Shown here piece after piece: positions 53,514-64,000 of a stretch of 64,000 nt of DNA. This DNA is from Macrotrachela quadricornifera (taxonomy: Eukaryota > Rotifera > Eurotatoria > Philodinida > Philodinidae): the NCBI GenBank assembly GCA_022393335.1, contig JAJEKB010020422.1:199893-263892 (forward strand). The letters run 5' to 3'. Position 1 is the stretch's first letter. Each line of letters starts with the position of its first letter. A program made the translations under genes and the position numbers. The notes under the pieces are model-generated. The model did no database searches. It saw only the letters and a program-made list of their open reading frames with translations, and had not been told where the DNA came from.

Positions 53514-54248
53514 AAATGATGCTCACTCAATATTAACTCAAATCTCTCTCAGCCTTCAAATGTTTATAAGGAGATTTTTTTATTTAACCAATCTTATTTG
53601 TTGAAAGTGGCAAACCTAGTAATCATTTATTCATTAAATAAATTAAGCACTAAATGTTGATTAATTAGTACATATAATCCAAATTTATCCTAGAATTAAT
53701 TATTACGATGCAACAAACCAAATATTTCCTCGCTTATTCATATTAGTAAGTTTTTTTTAGAAACCAAAAACCCAAACCATGCTTTTTTTTTAATGTAAAC
53801 TAACACTCTGTACTATAAATAAAGAACATTTTTGATTACACAAAGAATTTCTTGTGAAATATCTTTAATCTGTTCAATGGTGGTTATTTTAAAGTGTTAG
53901 GATTCCAAACAATTTCAACAATCACTATGATCTCTGGTATCATCTTGGAACCGATTTGAATTGAAGATGTTAATACTAGAATGACGAAGTTAACCCTAGT
54001 ACTACTGGCCTTTTTTGAGCGCTATATTGGCAACATATGTTTCATAAAGTGATGTTTTCACTAGTAGATCAATCTTCTGATGAAATGTGCTGTTATCATA
54101 TTCGAGGTGATGGAAAAATTATTTAAAAAAATTATCTCTTTCATGATTTTACAAGCTTTCAATATGATATCTTGATCTCGTTCATAAAAAAATATAAAAC
54201 AAGAAAAAAAGGCAAATCATACCTTTGATGTATACAAAAAAAGGTTGT
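53514..54248. other. no gene seen
   Basis: AT-rich spacer between the RRM-like gene and the MITE-like element at 54249. No protein-like frame. Confidence 0.45.
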
Positions 54249-54498
54249 CAGTGGAGCCCAAGGAGGAGGAAGCTATTCAGGTATTCCTGCCATTTCCAGC
54301 TATTATGAGAGAAATGGATATGGCAAGTGCTCGTGTGATACCTAGTCAAGGGTCATCGACCCAAGGATGAAACCGCGACGTTAAGGAATCACTTTGATAT
54401 TCCCATCCATTCTCAACTATTGCCAGCCATTCCCATTCTACTCCGAGCCATTCGGAATGCCTGAACAGACAATTTTCCTCCTTGGCGCAGCCCCTATG
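54249..54498. mobile_element. 250-bp MITE, hAT-like ends
   Basis: The left end reads CAGTGGAGCCCAAGGAGGAG; the right end read inward is CATAGGGGCTGCGCCAAGGA, so the two share an inverted GCCCAAGGAGGA-like core. Inside, TTCAGGTATTCC near 54276 pairs with GGAATGCCTGAA near 54456. It is much richer in GC than its surroundings. Target duplication is not clear (AAGGTTGT left, AGGCTAAA right). CA at both ends fits hAT but is only suggestive. Confidence 0.6.
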
Positions 54499-54894
54499 AG
54501 GCTAAAAATGTAGAACTCACGTAGTTCAACTTCGATTTAAAACTTATACTCACCATTTTGTTCGAAAAGACATGTGAGTTCCACAAAAGATCTGGTCAAG
54601 TTTGAGTATACAAATGCACGTGCTCAGTACATAGAGACGCAGTTTCAATAAATTGTTTACTAAAACTCACATTGGTGTTTAATGATTACACTGAATCAGT
54701 ATTCATTAATTTATCTGACATATCTAAACTGTATGGATGATTCAGTAGACTCACTATTAGATAGATCGTTTTCCTAGATAGTTTGCTTACACTTAGCACC
54801 ACCTCTTTCTCTTACAGACATATATTACAGTCACCTGATCCATTCCATATATGAAAGCCTAGAATTTATCGACTTTAAATTCACAGCTCGAAGT

Positions 54895-56270
54895 ATGTTC
54901 CTTTCTTGCCTATATAGATCCTTCTATTATCTGATAACCCCTCTGACAATTGTAAATTCCATTTTAAGTGATATTAAACAATTACATTCATTACTTAATT
55001 ATATTAAATTACCATTTGTTAAAAGTCATCCAAGTTTAATGCAATCACTTATTCATTTATTACCATATTTATTATTTGGAAATAAAGAAAAAATGCAAAC
55101 ATTACTTGATTATTTTAAATCTTATCTTGAATTTGATCGATTTGACCTTGAACAAACATCATCATCATCAACATTAAATGATAATGGTAGTCAATTACAT
55201 ATAGATTGTTTCCGTGAAATATGTAAACATTTAGATAAAAAATCTGTTTATGGAAAAGAATTTCGTGATCTTGTTAATGAATCAAATGGTGTTATTAAAC
55301 AATGTATTAATTATATTGAAGCTAATGAACCACAAGTTAAAACTTATTTAAGTATGCAAGATCAAGATAATTGGAAAGAGTTTTTAAATAAACCTAAATC
55401 TATCTTATGTGTTACGTTTATTAACTGATTTATCACATGGATATGAAAATATTCAAATGAAAATTGGTCAAAGTTTAATACCAATTTTACATAAAATTGA
55501 ACAATTAACAACAGCAGCAAAAGTTGGTGTTCTAGCTAAAGGTCTTTTATATTTATTAACTGAAAAAAGTGAACAAATTGTAAAGAAAATTGATAATGTT
55601 AGAAATCAAACAAACACGTGCAGAAAAGAAACGTTTAGCACAAGAAGCACGTGATAAAAGAATGCGTAAATTAAATTTAATAAAGCCTACACGAAATAAA
55701 AGTTTATCAGAATCATTTGGAACAGTATCAAAAATCCCAGCAGCTAGTGCTGATTTAACCGAAGAAAGTGGTCATGTTTGTTGTATCTGTCGAGAAGATT
55801 ATAAATATTTTCTAAATAAAGTTTTAGCTATTTATATATTTACCAAAAAAGTTGAAATCGGACCATTTGAAGGTGAAACACGTAAAACACCTGGTTATGC
55901 AACTGTAACATATTTTAATATAATACATATTGAATGTCATACATCACCTATTAAACAAGCACGATCAAGAGATGAATGGGAATCAGCTTTATTACAAAAT
56001 GCAAATACATGTTGTAATAGTCTATTACCTCTATGAGGACCTGATGTCGCTGAAGGACAATATACAATCAGCACTTGCAAGGTTTGAATTGAATGTAAAA
56101 TGTGATGAAGCTCATACAGTAGACTTCTTTAATCTCACGAATATGAATAACATAATCTGTGAGGGGGATAGTGCGTTGTTAAGGTATTCCAGTAACTTGA
56201 ATAGCAGGAGATATGCGATTCAAATCTTGTTCTTCGTTTTATTACATACGATCAGTAACACTTCTACGTA
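54895..56270 (+). pseudogene. UBR4: UBR4 C-terminal remnant (hemi-RING region)
   Basis: Three successive frames carry one protein. The first (54895-55428) has LLNYIKLPFVKSHPSLMQSL and ends near EFLNKPKSI. A shift moves the frame to LRLLTDLSHGYENIQMKIGQ and SLIPILHKIEQLTTAAKVGV. A second shift near 55612 leads to QTRAEKKRLAQEARDKRMRK, HVCCICREDYKYFLNKVLAI and GYATVTYFNIIHIECHTSPI, then WESALLQNANTCCNSLLPL. The CCICR...YTFTK...HFNIVHYDCH...WESAALQNANTKCN pattern is that of UBR4, a giant N-degron E3 ligase of about 5000 residues. A TGA (56034-56036) stands exactly where the family has Trp (LLPVWGP). Readable family-like sequence fades beyond about 56090. Without the upstream 4000-plus residues and with two shifts and a stop, it is a retained fragment, not a gene. 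Confidence 0.85.
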
Positions 56271-56600
56271 GTCTGTAGCTTCTATACATATCTAAGGGAG
56301 AGTGGTACCAAGTTTAGAAAACTTAAATAGTTTGGCTACAAACACGGTCCTTCAACATATTTGCCAGCTTATTATAAGTTTTGACGGGGCTCAACTTTTA
56401 AAAACATGGATGGATCTTAATTGTGTTATATTCAGGTCAGAAATTACGAAACTAGTTTCGATCAGAAACTCTGGAATAGCCAATATGTATAAGCAGTGAT
56501 ACAGTGTTTAATACCTTCCGTTTTCGAAGGAAAATGAATAAAGTCGGCTACTAAATTTGGCTATTACTCGCTAACCTGGATTACTTCAATATTCATCTTA

Positions 56601-56960
56601 CGAGGGAACCTCGCGAGGTGATAAATCGTTTTAGAGACGAGACTTCCCTCATTGGTTAGGATCTATTGAAACTAGGAAAAGCCTAGAATGATTCGTGCCC
56701 ATGGGTCTTTCTCCTTGAGTTATAGCTATTTTATTGAGTTCTCACCCTATGGCAAAGTATGTCCGGAAAAATTGAATATTGGAATTTTGATCTGAAAATT
56801 TGCCCATAAGTAGGTCTTATGGTTCGTATAATGCACCAAAAGTTTCAGTCAAAACGGATGACTCCATCCAGAGATATCAGTTTTGTAAGAAAGTTAAACT
56901 TTTTGCAATATCAACAAAAATGTTAATCATATATGACTTGTTAGCTTGATTAGGTTATTG
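56601..56960. mobile_element. degraded relative of the fold-back family
   Basis: It starts CGAGGGAACCT after TTA, the same outer end as the element at 2541, and shares an AAAAGCC-TAGAATG-TTCGTG-CCCATGG-type block with the left arm of the element at 60797. No matching right end was found, so it is a partial copy. Confidence 0.55.
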
Positions 56961-57504
56961 TTTCACGTATATCTATCTATATAAATGAAAACAATGACAC
57001 ACATGCCCGAAATAGTTCATTGCTTTGTTAATGAAGGATCATTGTTTTACTATGCTATACAAGAAGATGATATTTATTATTCAAATACCATTTAACCAAA
57101 CAAAATAAATAATTCCCTTAAAAATAATTCTCAGTTCGCTGTAGAAAGAAGATAAAAATTCTTTTTAAATATTTTTCTTCAAGACGTGAGTGTTTTCTCA
57201 ATTATTAACTTTTTTGTTCTTTTTAATGTTGAGTTAATTTATATTTCCTACATTATTTCAATCCAGAGAGATACTGCTCTTGGTGAACAAAGACAATGGA
57301 AAGACCTCTATGTATATACATTGTCTTGCTGCTGTTGGCTTTTGTGCCTCCAATCACCAGAGCCTCTCTCGTCACGCGCGCGCGCACGTGAATATAAATA
57401 TACATCAATTCATTTATTTATTTTCAATTAAAATTACAAAGCAATCAAAAAATAATAATCAGTAGCTGAAAATAAATAAAATTTATTGGTTCGTCTCATT
57501 AATT
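56961..57504. other. no gene seen; 3' flank of the NHL gene
   Basis: AT-rich with a short CGCGCGCGCACGTG patch near 57376. No protein-like frame. Confidence 0.45.
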
Positions 57505-60500
57505 TCATGGTAATTCAATATTATATCGTTGTACTCGATTGTTATTAAAATCAACAACATAAAGATTATCTTGTCGATCAAATGACAATCCTATGGGCAA
57601 ATCGAGTTGATTTGCTTGTGCTCCTTGATCGTTTCCACCAGCAATAATATTTCCTTGTTCTGCTCTTTTGGGCCAACGTACAATTCGATGATTATTTCTA
57701 TCAGCTACATAAATAGTACCCAGTTGATCAGCTAGAACTCCATTAGGATAAGACAATTGTGTCAAACTATTTCCTTGTCCTTGTCCACCAGCAACAACAA
57801 TACCTTCTTTTGCCCCTTCTATCCATTTCATCACACGGTGATTATAAAAATCAGACACAAATACTGAATATTCTCGATCAACGAATATGTAAGTAGGGCA
57901 ATCGAGCTGATCAAGACAATTTCCTCGTCCATTTCCACCTGCCACCACTATTCCTTGTGATTCACCCATTCGATATCTTCTAACTTCATGCTTGTTAAAA
58001 TCCGAGACATAAAGATATCCATTGCCATCCATTGTCAAACCCCGACAAGCAATATTTGAAATAATTATTTCTCCATTTGTTCCATTCTGACGAGGCCATC
58101 TAACTAGTCTTCTATTCCCATAATCACAAATAATAAGACCATCTGTTTCTTTATCCACGATCACATCTGTTGGTCCATACAATTGATTAGTACCAATTCC
58201 TTGTCCATGTCCACCTGCTACTATTTGTCCATTTGTTTCACCATACTTCCATGCTACAATACGATGATTTCCAAAATCAGCAACATAAATTGTTTGTTCA
58301 TTATCCACATATAAACCGTGAGCGCGATCGAGTGTTGGATTTTGTCCTGCTACTGTTTGACCATTCCTGTTCCATTTGGCATTTGGAAGAATATCCATCG
58401 AACTGGCACGAAGTGGTACTAAAAGAAACTTTTCGTTTTCTTGGAGTTGTGAGAACAGAGTAGATGTGCAGAAGAGAATAGAGAGAATTCTTAGTTGTTT
58501 TAAAGGAAAGTACTATTATCATATGTTTTACTGATGTCTATATCAATGATTTCTCAAATAGAAAGAAAGAATAAATTGAAGAGAAACTTTTTCTTGATGC
58601 GAATCGGCTAAAATTCTCTAAAAATGTATACTGAATATTGTTCAATATCACGTATTGAAATAACCATAGAAAAAATATAGTGATGTAATAGTAATGGATA
58701 TTTCTTGTCCTGCAGTGGCTTTCCCTCAAGATAGTATATTCCTTGAAGATTTATTTCATATAATTTCGAACAATATTCTATGGGGCGACTAGGCGAGACC
58801 ACTCAAAAATGTTTTCTGTCTTACTTTCACTCTTATTATCAACAGCATTTATTTTGTCTGTTTCATGTAATTGTGAAGAATATGTAATATGATAACATTT
58901 GAACTCTTTGCTCACCAATCATATTAGTTTTTCCTGTCAGACTTCTCAAAATACTTTTTGACGGACATTTTCACAGTCGAGACTCCCTTTTGGAGTCTGT
59001 GAGAACTTCTTAGGGAATCACCAAGCTAATCCTTTGAGAGTTCCTGCTTTTGGACTCCCTTAAGCGTTTTCTTTTTGTAATGTAATTCTACAAAGTGCAT
59101 GAATGTTTTAAATATATACAAATATACAGCTGTTTAGATATATTTACATAGTTGATTCAAGAAATATCTAGCCGGTATAAAAAACAAGAAAGATCAACGA
59201 AAGAGTAGAAATTTCGTTTTATCTTAAAATCGTCCAATATATTTTGCTAAGCCATATTCGCACTTTCTGAACAGATAGTAGTTGAATAGTTAGATATGAA
59301 TTGAAACGTGATCCAGCAGTTAGGCAAGGCTTACTAGAAATTTTGACAAATAGATCGATGTCATTGAAATATGTCATGTATTGGTTGATAATGATTTATT
59401 CTTTACTTTTTAACCCACTCCCTAAAAAATCCTTAGGAATTCCACGGAAACTTCCTCTGAAACCCCTATGGATTTAACAAGGAAGAATGGATTAGGACTG
59501 TCTTTCTCCTAGCACATCGAAAAGTGACTTTTCTATGATTCTTCTATTACTATTGATTTTGATACATTTAAATGAATTTACTATCTACATTATTTAAACT
59601 AATTTTACCAAGGCTGACCAAAAGTTCGTAAATCGATATTTCAATTTTTATAAAGCACTTAACAAAAAAAGATTTATTGTATGAATATATACGTAGTAAA
59701 ATCTTTCATCTAGAATTCTAATAGTCTTTTAGATAAAGACTATAACACAATAAATATTTTGCGTCCAAAATTTGAGCACATTTCTGAGTTTCGCACCTTT
59801 TCTTTCCTCTCTCATACAATAATGGGCGATGCAAAAGTCTTCAGAAGAATGTCAGATCCTGTTAGATTATATTGCCAACTCCTGAACCAATCAAACTTTG
59901 CTTTTGTTAGAAAGAGCAATATCTAGACTAGGAATTTTGTATGAGATATATTTTTCCAGAACGAATCTGAGACGAAAGAAAAGCCAAAAACCGAACGCCG
60001 CTAAAAAAAGGTCTTGCAACTTCACCATCAAGCAACATCATTTTCTATTTTCTGTTAGTTTTTTTAATATTAGAAGAGGAATTATAAAGCACATTCAATG
60101 ATAATTTTTCTAGTAAAAAGAATGTTCTTTCTAATGGTGTATTGGAAGTTTATTTTCTTTCTAGTTTTTGTATCAATAAATAGCTTTTTCTGGAAGAGAC
60201 TAAGTTATGTGGTCGGTCCCATTACTTGGCCGTTTCACCACATTAAAAAATATTTTTTGAATATATTTTTTTTTGGCTAAAATTCTTCGATTAGTTATAT
60301 TTTGATGAAATGAAGTGAACAAAATTCAGTTCCTGCATGATTTCTGGAAATGGTGAGTGGTTTTTGTAAACTGATGGTTCTTGCAAATAATTTCGTGTTT
60401 CAAACTTTTTAATTAAAGAGTCAAGAATGGATCCAAAAGAGAATTTCAAAATTGATATCGACAGAGATTTTAATACACTACAGTTTGAAGTTTTTTTTCT

Positions 60501-62198
60501 TCAAATTTGACCCATGTAGCTTGAAATAATAAAAAAATACAAACTTTTCAAGTTGCAAAAGTGTTGCAAGAACTTTTTTAGGGGTGTTCGATTTTTAGCT
60601 TTTCCTCCCTCATATTTGTTCTGGAAAAATATATCTCATACAAAAGAACGGGAGGCGTTAAGGAGCGAAATTGGCATCCTCTTCAAAATCGTTTTTCTCC
60701 TTGTCCAAATGTCACCAGATGTCTAGAAATTATTTTTTAATCAATTGAGATATTTTCGCTTGATTTTGAATGACGAAGGAACCTCCCCAAATGAAACCCT
60801 CCGTTTGGGGTCATATTTTGCCTATAGGTAGGACTCATAGGGTAGATAAAAGCCCTAAAATGGTTCGTCCCCATAGCCTGTTATTGTGGAGATATTATGT
60901 CTTTAAGGTCCTAAAATAACTCACTGCCGTGGTCCCCTTTAGGGACAACAGAAAAACTCATTTTTAAATTTCGATTTGAAACTTTGTATAGAGTAACCTA
61001 TTGTCACTTGTAGAGACGAGTTTTGGTGTTCTTACTAGCCATTAGAAGCATTCAGGAAAGCTGAAACTTTCGCAATAATTCGCTCTCATTGATACCTCTC
61101 TCTATACAGAGTTTCAAGTCGAAATTTGAAAATGAGTTTTTCTGATGTCCCTGAGGCAGATCACGACAGTGAGTTATTCCAGTACCTTAAAGTCCTCAAC
61201 AACAATAGGCTATGGGGACGAACCACTTTAGGGGCTTTTATGTACCCCGTGAGTCCTACCTATAGGCACAATATGAGCCCAAACGGAGAGTGTCACTTTT
61301 TTTGCACTGCGTATTGGTATAAAGTATGGCAATACACATGAGTTAAGGAAAGGCAGTCACATCCCCACACTTTTTGCTGAATTATTTGATTTAAAAGTGA
61401 ATGTAAGTGTATGTACGGCGGGGCATGTAGTAATAATAGATGAAAAGGTCTAAAGCAAACCTTCTATACATCTTCCCTCATTTTTTGACATGGTAGGTTT
61501 CCAGTATGGAGATTTCCCGAGCAACGCCAGGTACTACCGCTAGTATTAAAATATAATGAAATTACTCAAAAGAAGTTAAAATCTGTGAACATCTTTGCTT
61601 TATATGTTTATTTTCAATAATTTTCGATCAATCCTCTAATAATTTATGATCTTATTAATAAAATATAATAGTTACACTTACCAAATGGTGTAATGACAGA
61701 AATTTTATTAATAAGTGATGTAGATTGTTGTTCAATTTTAATATTTGTTGGTTTATCAAATTCATCATTCAAGTTTTTTAATGTTTTTTTGAGAAGATTT
61801 ATATCGATCTCATTAAAGTCATTGTCTTGACGGATTTGTTTTATTTGTTCGGTTAAATTATCTAATTTAGTTTTTATTTCAATAATAAATTTATTTGTAT
61901 ATTTGATAACTAGTTGTCTACATTCTTCTGCTCTTTGTTTAATTTTGATAATTGAATCTTTTTCCCATTCATCAATTTGTTGTGTCAATGAATGGTTTTT
62001 TGTATTTTCACTTTGTTGAAAAAGTGATTGAAAAAATATATTTCGATCATATTCAATTTCATCAAATTGTTTATTAAGTATTTGTTGATGTTTTGATAAA
62101 TCATCAAGACAAAAATCTTTTGAACATCCTTCACATTTATATGTGATTTTTTCTTTACTACACATGAAACATTGTTTTTTACCAGTTGCTGTTGCCAT
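57505..62198 (-). CDS. B-box / coiled-coil / six-bladed NHL protein with 3.3-kb intron
   Basis: Exon 1 is 62198-61682 and exon 2 is 58418-57505. The join is phase 1 and gives 476 residues. The N-terminus has a B-box-like zinc site (CFMCSKEKITYKCEGCSKDF plus CLDDLSKHQQ), then a coiled coil of about 120 residues (EWEKDSIIKIKQRAEECRQL, INLLKKTLKNLNDEFDKPTN). Exon 2 encodes six NHL repeats (AGLYVD-type blades: GLYVDNEQTIYVADFGNHRI, TDVIVDKETDGLIICDYGNR, GLSFDRQDNLYVVDFNNNRV), enough for a closed propeller. This domain order is a TRIM-NHL-like architecture highly multiplied in bdelloids, but there is no RING. Function is likely protein or RNA binding and is not established. If the two exons belonged to separate genes, the NHL part would lack a start; the acceptor TTTTAG at 58419 argues against that. 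The intron holds repeats. Confidence 0.75.
58419..59935. other. non-coding intron part of the B-box/NHL gene
   Basis: AT-rich sequence without recognisable exons. The minus frames at 58538-58802 have mixed composition, are not joined to either exon, and are not called. Confidence 0.4.
59936..60645. mobile_element. 710-bp element with 85-bp inverted arms
   Basis: The left arm (59936-60020) contains GTATGAGATATATTTTTCCA and AGCCAAAAACCGAACGCCGC. The right arm (about 60561-60645) contains the reverse complements (TGGAAAAATATATCTCATAC, TGTTCGATTTTTAGCT). The 540-bp interior has no transposase. It lies within the long intron. Confidence 0.7.
60797..61294. mobile_element. 498-bp fold-back element, arms about 200 bp
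   Basis: The left arm (60797 to about 61002) holds CCTATAGGTAGGACTCATAG and TGGTTCGTCCCCATAGCCT. The right arm (about 61101-61294) holds AGTCCTACCTATAGGC and AGGCTATGGGGACGAACCA. The arms are about 85-90% identical by eye; the loop is about 100 bp. Just outside the left arm, CGAAGGAACCT at 60776 resembles the ends at 2541 and 56601. The plus frame at 61126-61341 is an arm reading, not a gene. Confidence 0.85.
61350..61543 (+). mobile_element. Helitron-like 3' terminus
   Basis: CCGAGCAACGCCAGGTACTA then CCGCTAG|T is the classic Helitron 3' end: a short GC-rich hairpin region followed by CTAG, with the host T outside at 61544. The upstream start is not identified, and the left boundary given is only where repeat-like sequence begins. 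No Rep/helicase frame is visible, so it is a non-autonomous or truncated copy. It lies 138 bp downstream of the B-box exon, in the intron. Confidence 0.6.
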
Positions 62199-63300
62199 TT
62201 GTTGAATATGTTTTAAACAGTAGTGTATAAATGTTAGAAAACGTGAAAATAAATGAAAGAAAACAAAACAAAATCATTCATCTGTATCAGTGTATAGAAA
62301 CGTGCAATAAAAAAATGAGTCAATGTCAATAAACGTTGATTAGAAATAACAAAACGCAATATGTTTAGCTGAAAAAACACCTTTTGCATTAAAAAATATG
62401 ACTGATAAAAGTTATTTTTTGATTTTGCATCGAAGATAAATTTAAAATTGAAATAATCTGTAAGATTTATCATAAGAATTTTATTTAATTAGGTTTTCTC
62501 TTCCATAACAAGAAAATTATACGAATGAAAAGTTAGTAGTTATTTCAATTGTTTTTGATATTGATTGTCGTCGGTGACTAAGTCATATAGAATTTAATTA
62601 AATTTTAAAAAATGATATCAATGTATACAATTCGAATTGAACGATACATAGAAAAAAGATCAAAATATTTCTCATCTTTTATAGAGAATTAAATGTGAAA
62701 GCTGTCTCAAAGAGTATAAAAATTATACGCCTAACAACAAATGATGTATCGTCGGATTCTATGGAACTGAAACATGAAGCATGATAAATTTTCGATCATT
62801 CTATGTGGGATGATATCTTTGACAACATAAAGCCATTCATGAATAAAATACTATGCAATAAAAGTGTTGTCTGACTGCATTGAATGAACTAGTGTTCATT
62901 ATAGTGATTAAACTCGTACAAAGAGTCTTCAAAGAACACACAACATTAAATTCTCCTTAGAAGTGTTCTATAGATAATAATGATCAAAAGTTTCATTTCA
63001 TTAAAGTAAAACATACTCTAGAGAAATTACTGAGTTCAGGATGTTCATGTACTAAGAAAGCCTTAACAAGGTACTCCGATATACGTACTTACACGATTTC
63101 CAGTAATATTACTGATATAGGTACTGTATTGAACAAAAAGACATTTATCAAATAAATAAAAATAAAAATAAAACGAAATAAGATGTATGTCATCAGGTTT
63201 AAGTTCATGAAAGATCATAAAAGCTTCTAAAAGTGTCACAGAGTATCATGTTCGTACAAAACATGAATGACGATATCATTTTGTATTAGCATTCGTTAGC
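62199..63300. other. no gene seen; upstream of the B-box/NHL gene
   Basis: AT-rich non-coding sequence that should include the promoter of the minus-strand B-box gene. No repeat or RNA gene recognised. Confidence 0.45.
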
Positions 63301-63339
63301 TCAGGTAAACTTTTCCGATCATTTGATAAAATTAATTCC

Positions 63340-63666
63340 ATATGTGATGAAAGAAATTTCTTCAATATATTTTATTATTTGTTGAACAAGTAAAGGATCA
63401 TTTTGTTGTTTTGATCGATAAAGTTTAGCATGAATATAATAACCAGTTTATCAGAACTATTCAGGACTATTATGATAATTAAAACGATGTGCTCGTGTAT
63501 AATCATCATTGACATAATCGACAATATAACTATAATTACTAGAAAAAAAGTTTTTATAGAACAATAATGGGAAAAATTCTTTTGTTTTGCTTTGGATCAA
63601 GTGCTTTAATCCCATAGAACGCAAAATATTTCTTTTGCGTTCTGCATATTGTCTATGAGATGACAT
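63340..63666 (-). pseudogene. unknown coding remnant
   Basis: From ATG 63666 the frame reads MSSHRQYAERKRNILRSMGL and YSYIVDYVNDDYTRAHRFNY, then stops at 63457. After a few more stops, coding-like sequence continues in the same frame: GYYIHAKLYRSKQQNDPLLV and then IKYIEEISFITYGIN. The composition is that of a real protein and the stops suggest decay. I do not recognise the family. Confidence 0.4.
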
Positions 63667-64000
63667 TCGAGAGTGAACGGTTTAATAATATACACAGAAA
63701 TAATTAGGTTATATATGTCGCTATACATCGTACGTTTTATTTATATTTCTAGCACATTCGTAGAGGGCAAAGTCTAATAGCCCATAACGGTTTTCCGTGA
63801 AAAAAAGAATCAGGAACAAAATAATTCTTTAGAAATGGACATTAATGGTATACACATCATCATTCTTTTAGATCGATAATCTTTTATTGTATATTAGTTC
63901 TTACTGTTGTATTATATCACCTATTATTTCATGGACGATTTCACCAAAACAGTTTTTAACTCCATTTACGAAATATGGAACGAGAATAAACTAATAATTA
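63667..64000. other. no gene seen
   Basis: AT-rich sequence to the window edge with no protein-like frame. Confidence 0.45.

Noticed and set aside
56302..56499. 65-codon plus-strand frame after the UBR4 remnant
   Set aside because: No match to the UBR4 C-terminus and no other family pattern.
61126..61341. 71-codon plus-strand frame beginning MKMSFSDVPEADHD
   Set aside because: It looks protein-like but lies in the right arm of the 60797 fold-back element.

Overview
The window is nuclear eukaryotic DNA. It is very AT-rich, with tiny GT-AG introns (mostly 40-80 bp), no operon structure and many low-complexity A/T tracts. A B-box/coiled-coil/NHL-repeat gene of the kind expanded in bdelloids, an F-box/LRR remnant, a large set of short introns and many miniature inverted-repeat elements together suggest a bdelloid rotifer (Rotaria/Adineta-like). 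That assignment is inference from family style, not proof.

The core (about 27.5-47.4 kb) is compact and intact. A Ly6-like surface protein (+) converges on a 16-exon lysosomal alpha-glucosidase (-). Upstream of the glucosidase, on the same strand, lie a 23-exon SNX14-type sorting nexin, a TOM1-type VHS/GAT adaptor and an 802-residue His/Gln-rich disordered protein. The last of these is divergent from an intronless rhodopsin-like GPCR (+). Three of these genes serve the endosome/lysosome system: an acid hydrolase, an endosomal/lipid-contact nexin and an ubiquitin-cargo adaptor. Exon joins were checked by phase arithmetic: each gives an open frame of the family's expected length.

The left third holds an acetyl-CoA transporter (SLC33A1 family), an asteroid-like (ASTE1) nuclease-fold gene broken by a stop and a frameshift, a secreted LRR protein, a metallo-beta-lactamase-like protein and a small P-loop GTPase. 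Between them are several fold-back elements. One 1.5-kb element with an 8-bp duplication fits a hAT transposon and sits inside a decaying minus-strand gene, so the order of decay and insertion can be read.

The right third is a graveyard: remnants of a DEAH-box (TDRD9/spindle-E-like) helicase, an F-box/LRR gene and the C-terminal end of UBR4, next to an RRM/coiled-coil gene. The last large gene is a B-box/NHL gene whose two coding exons match in phase across a 3.3-kb intron. That intron holds two fold-back elements and a Helitron 3' terminus. No CRISPR, rRNA, tRNA or origin was recognised. I did not find a clearly new molecular system. The most unusual material is the inverted-repeat element families and the decayed genes they sit in.
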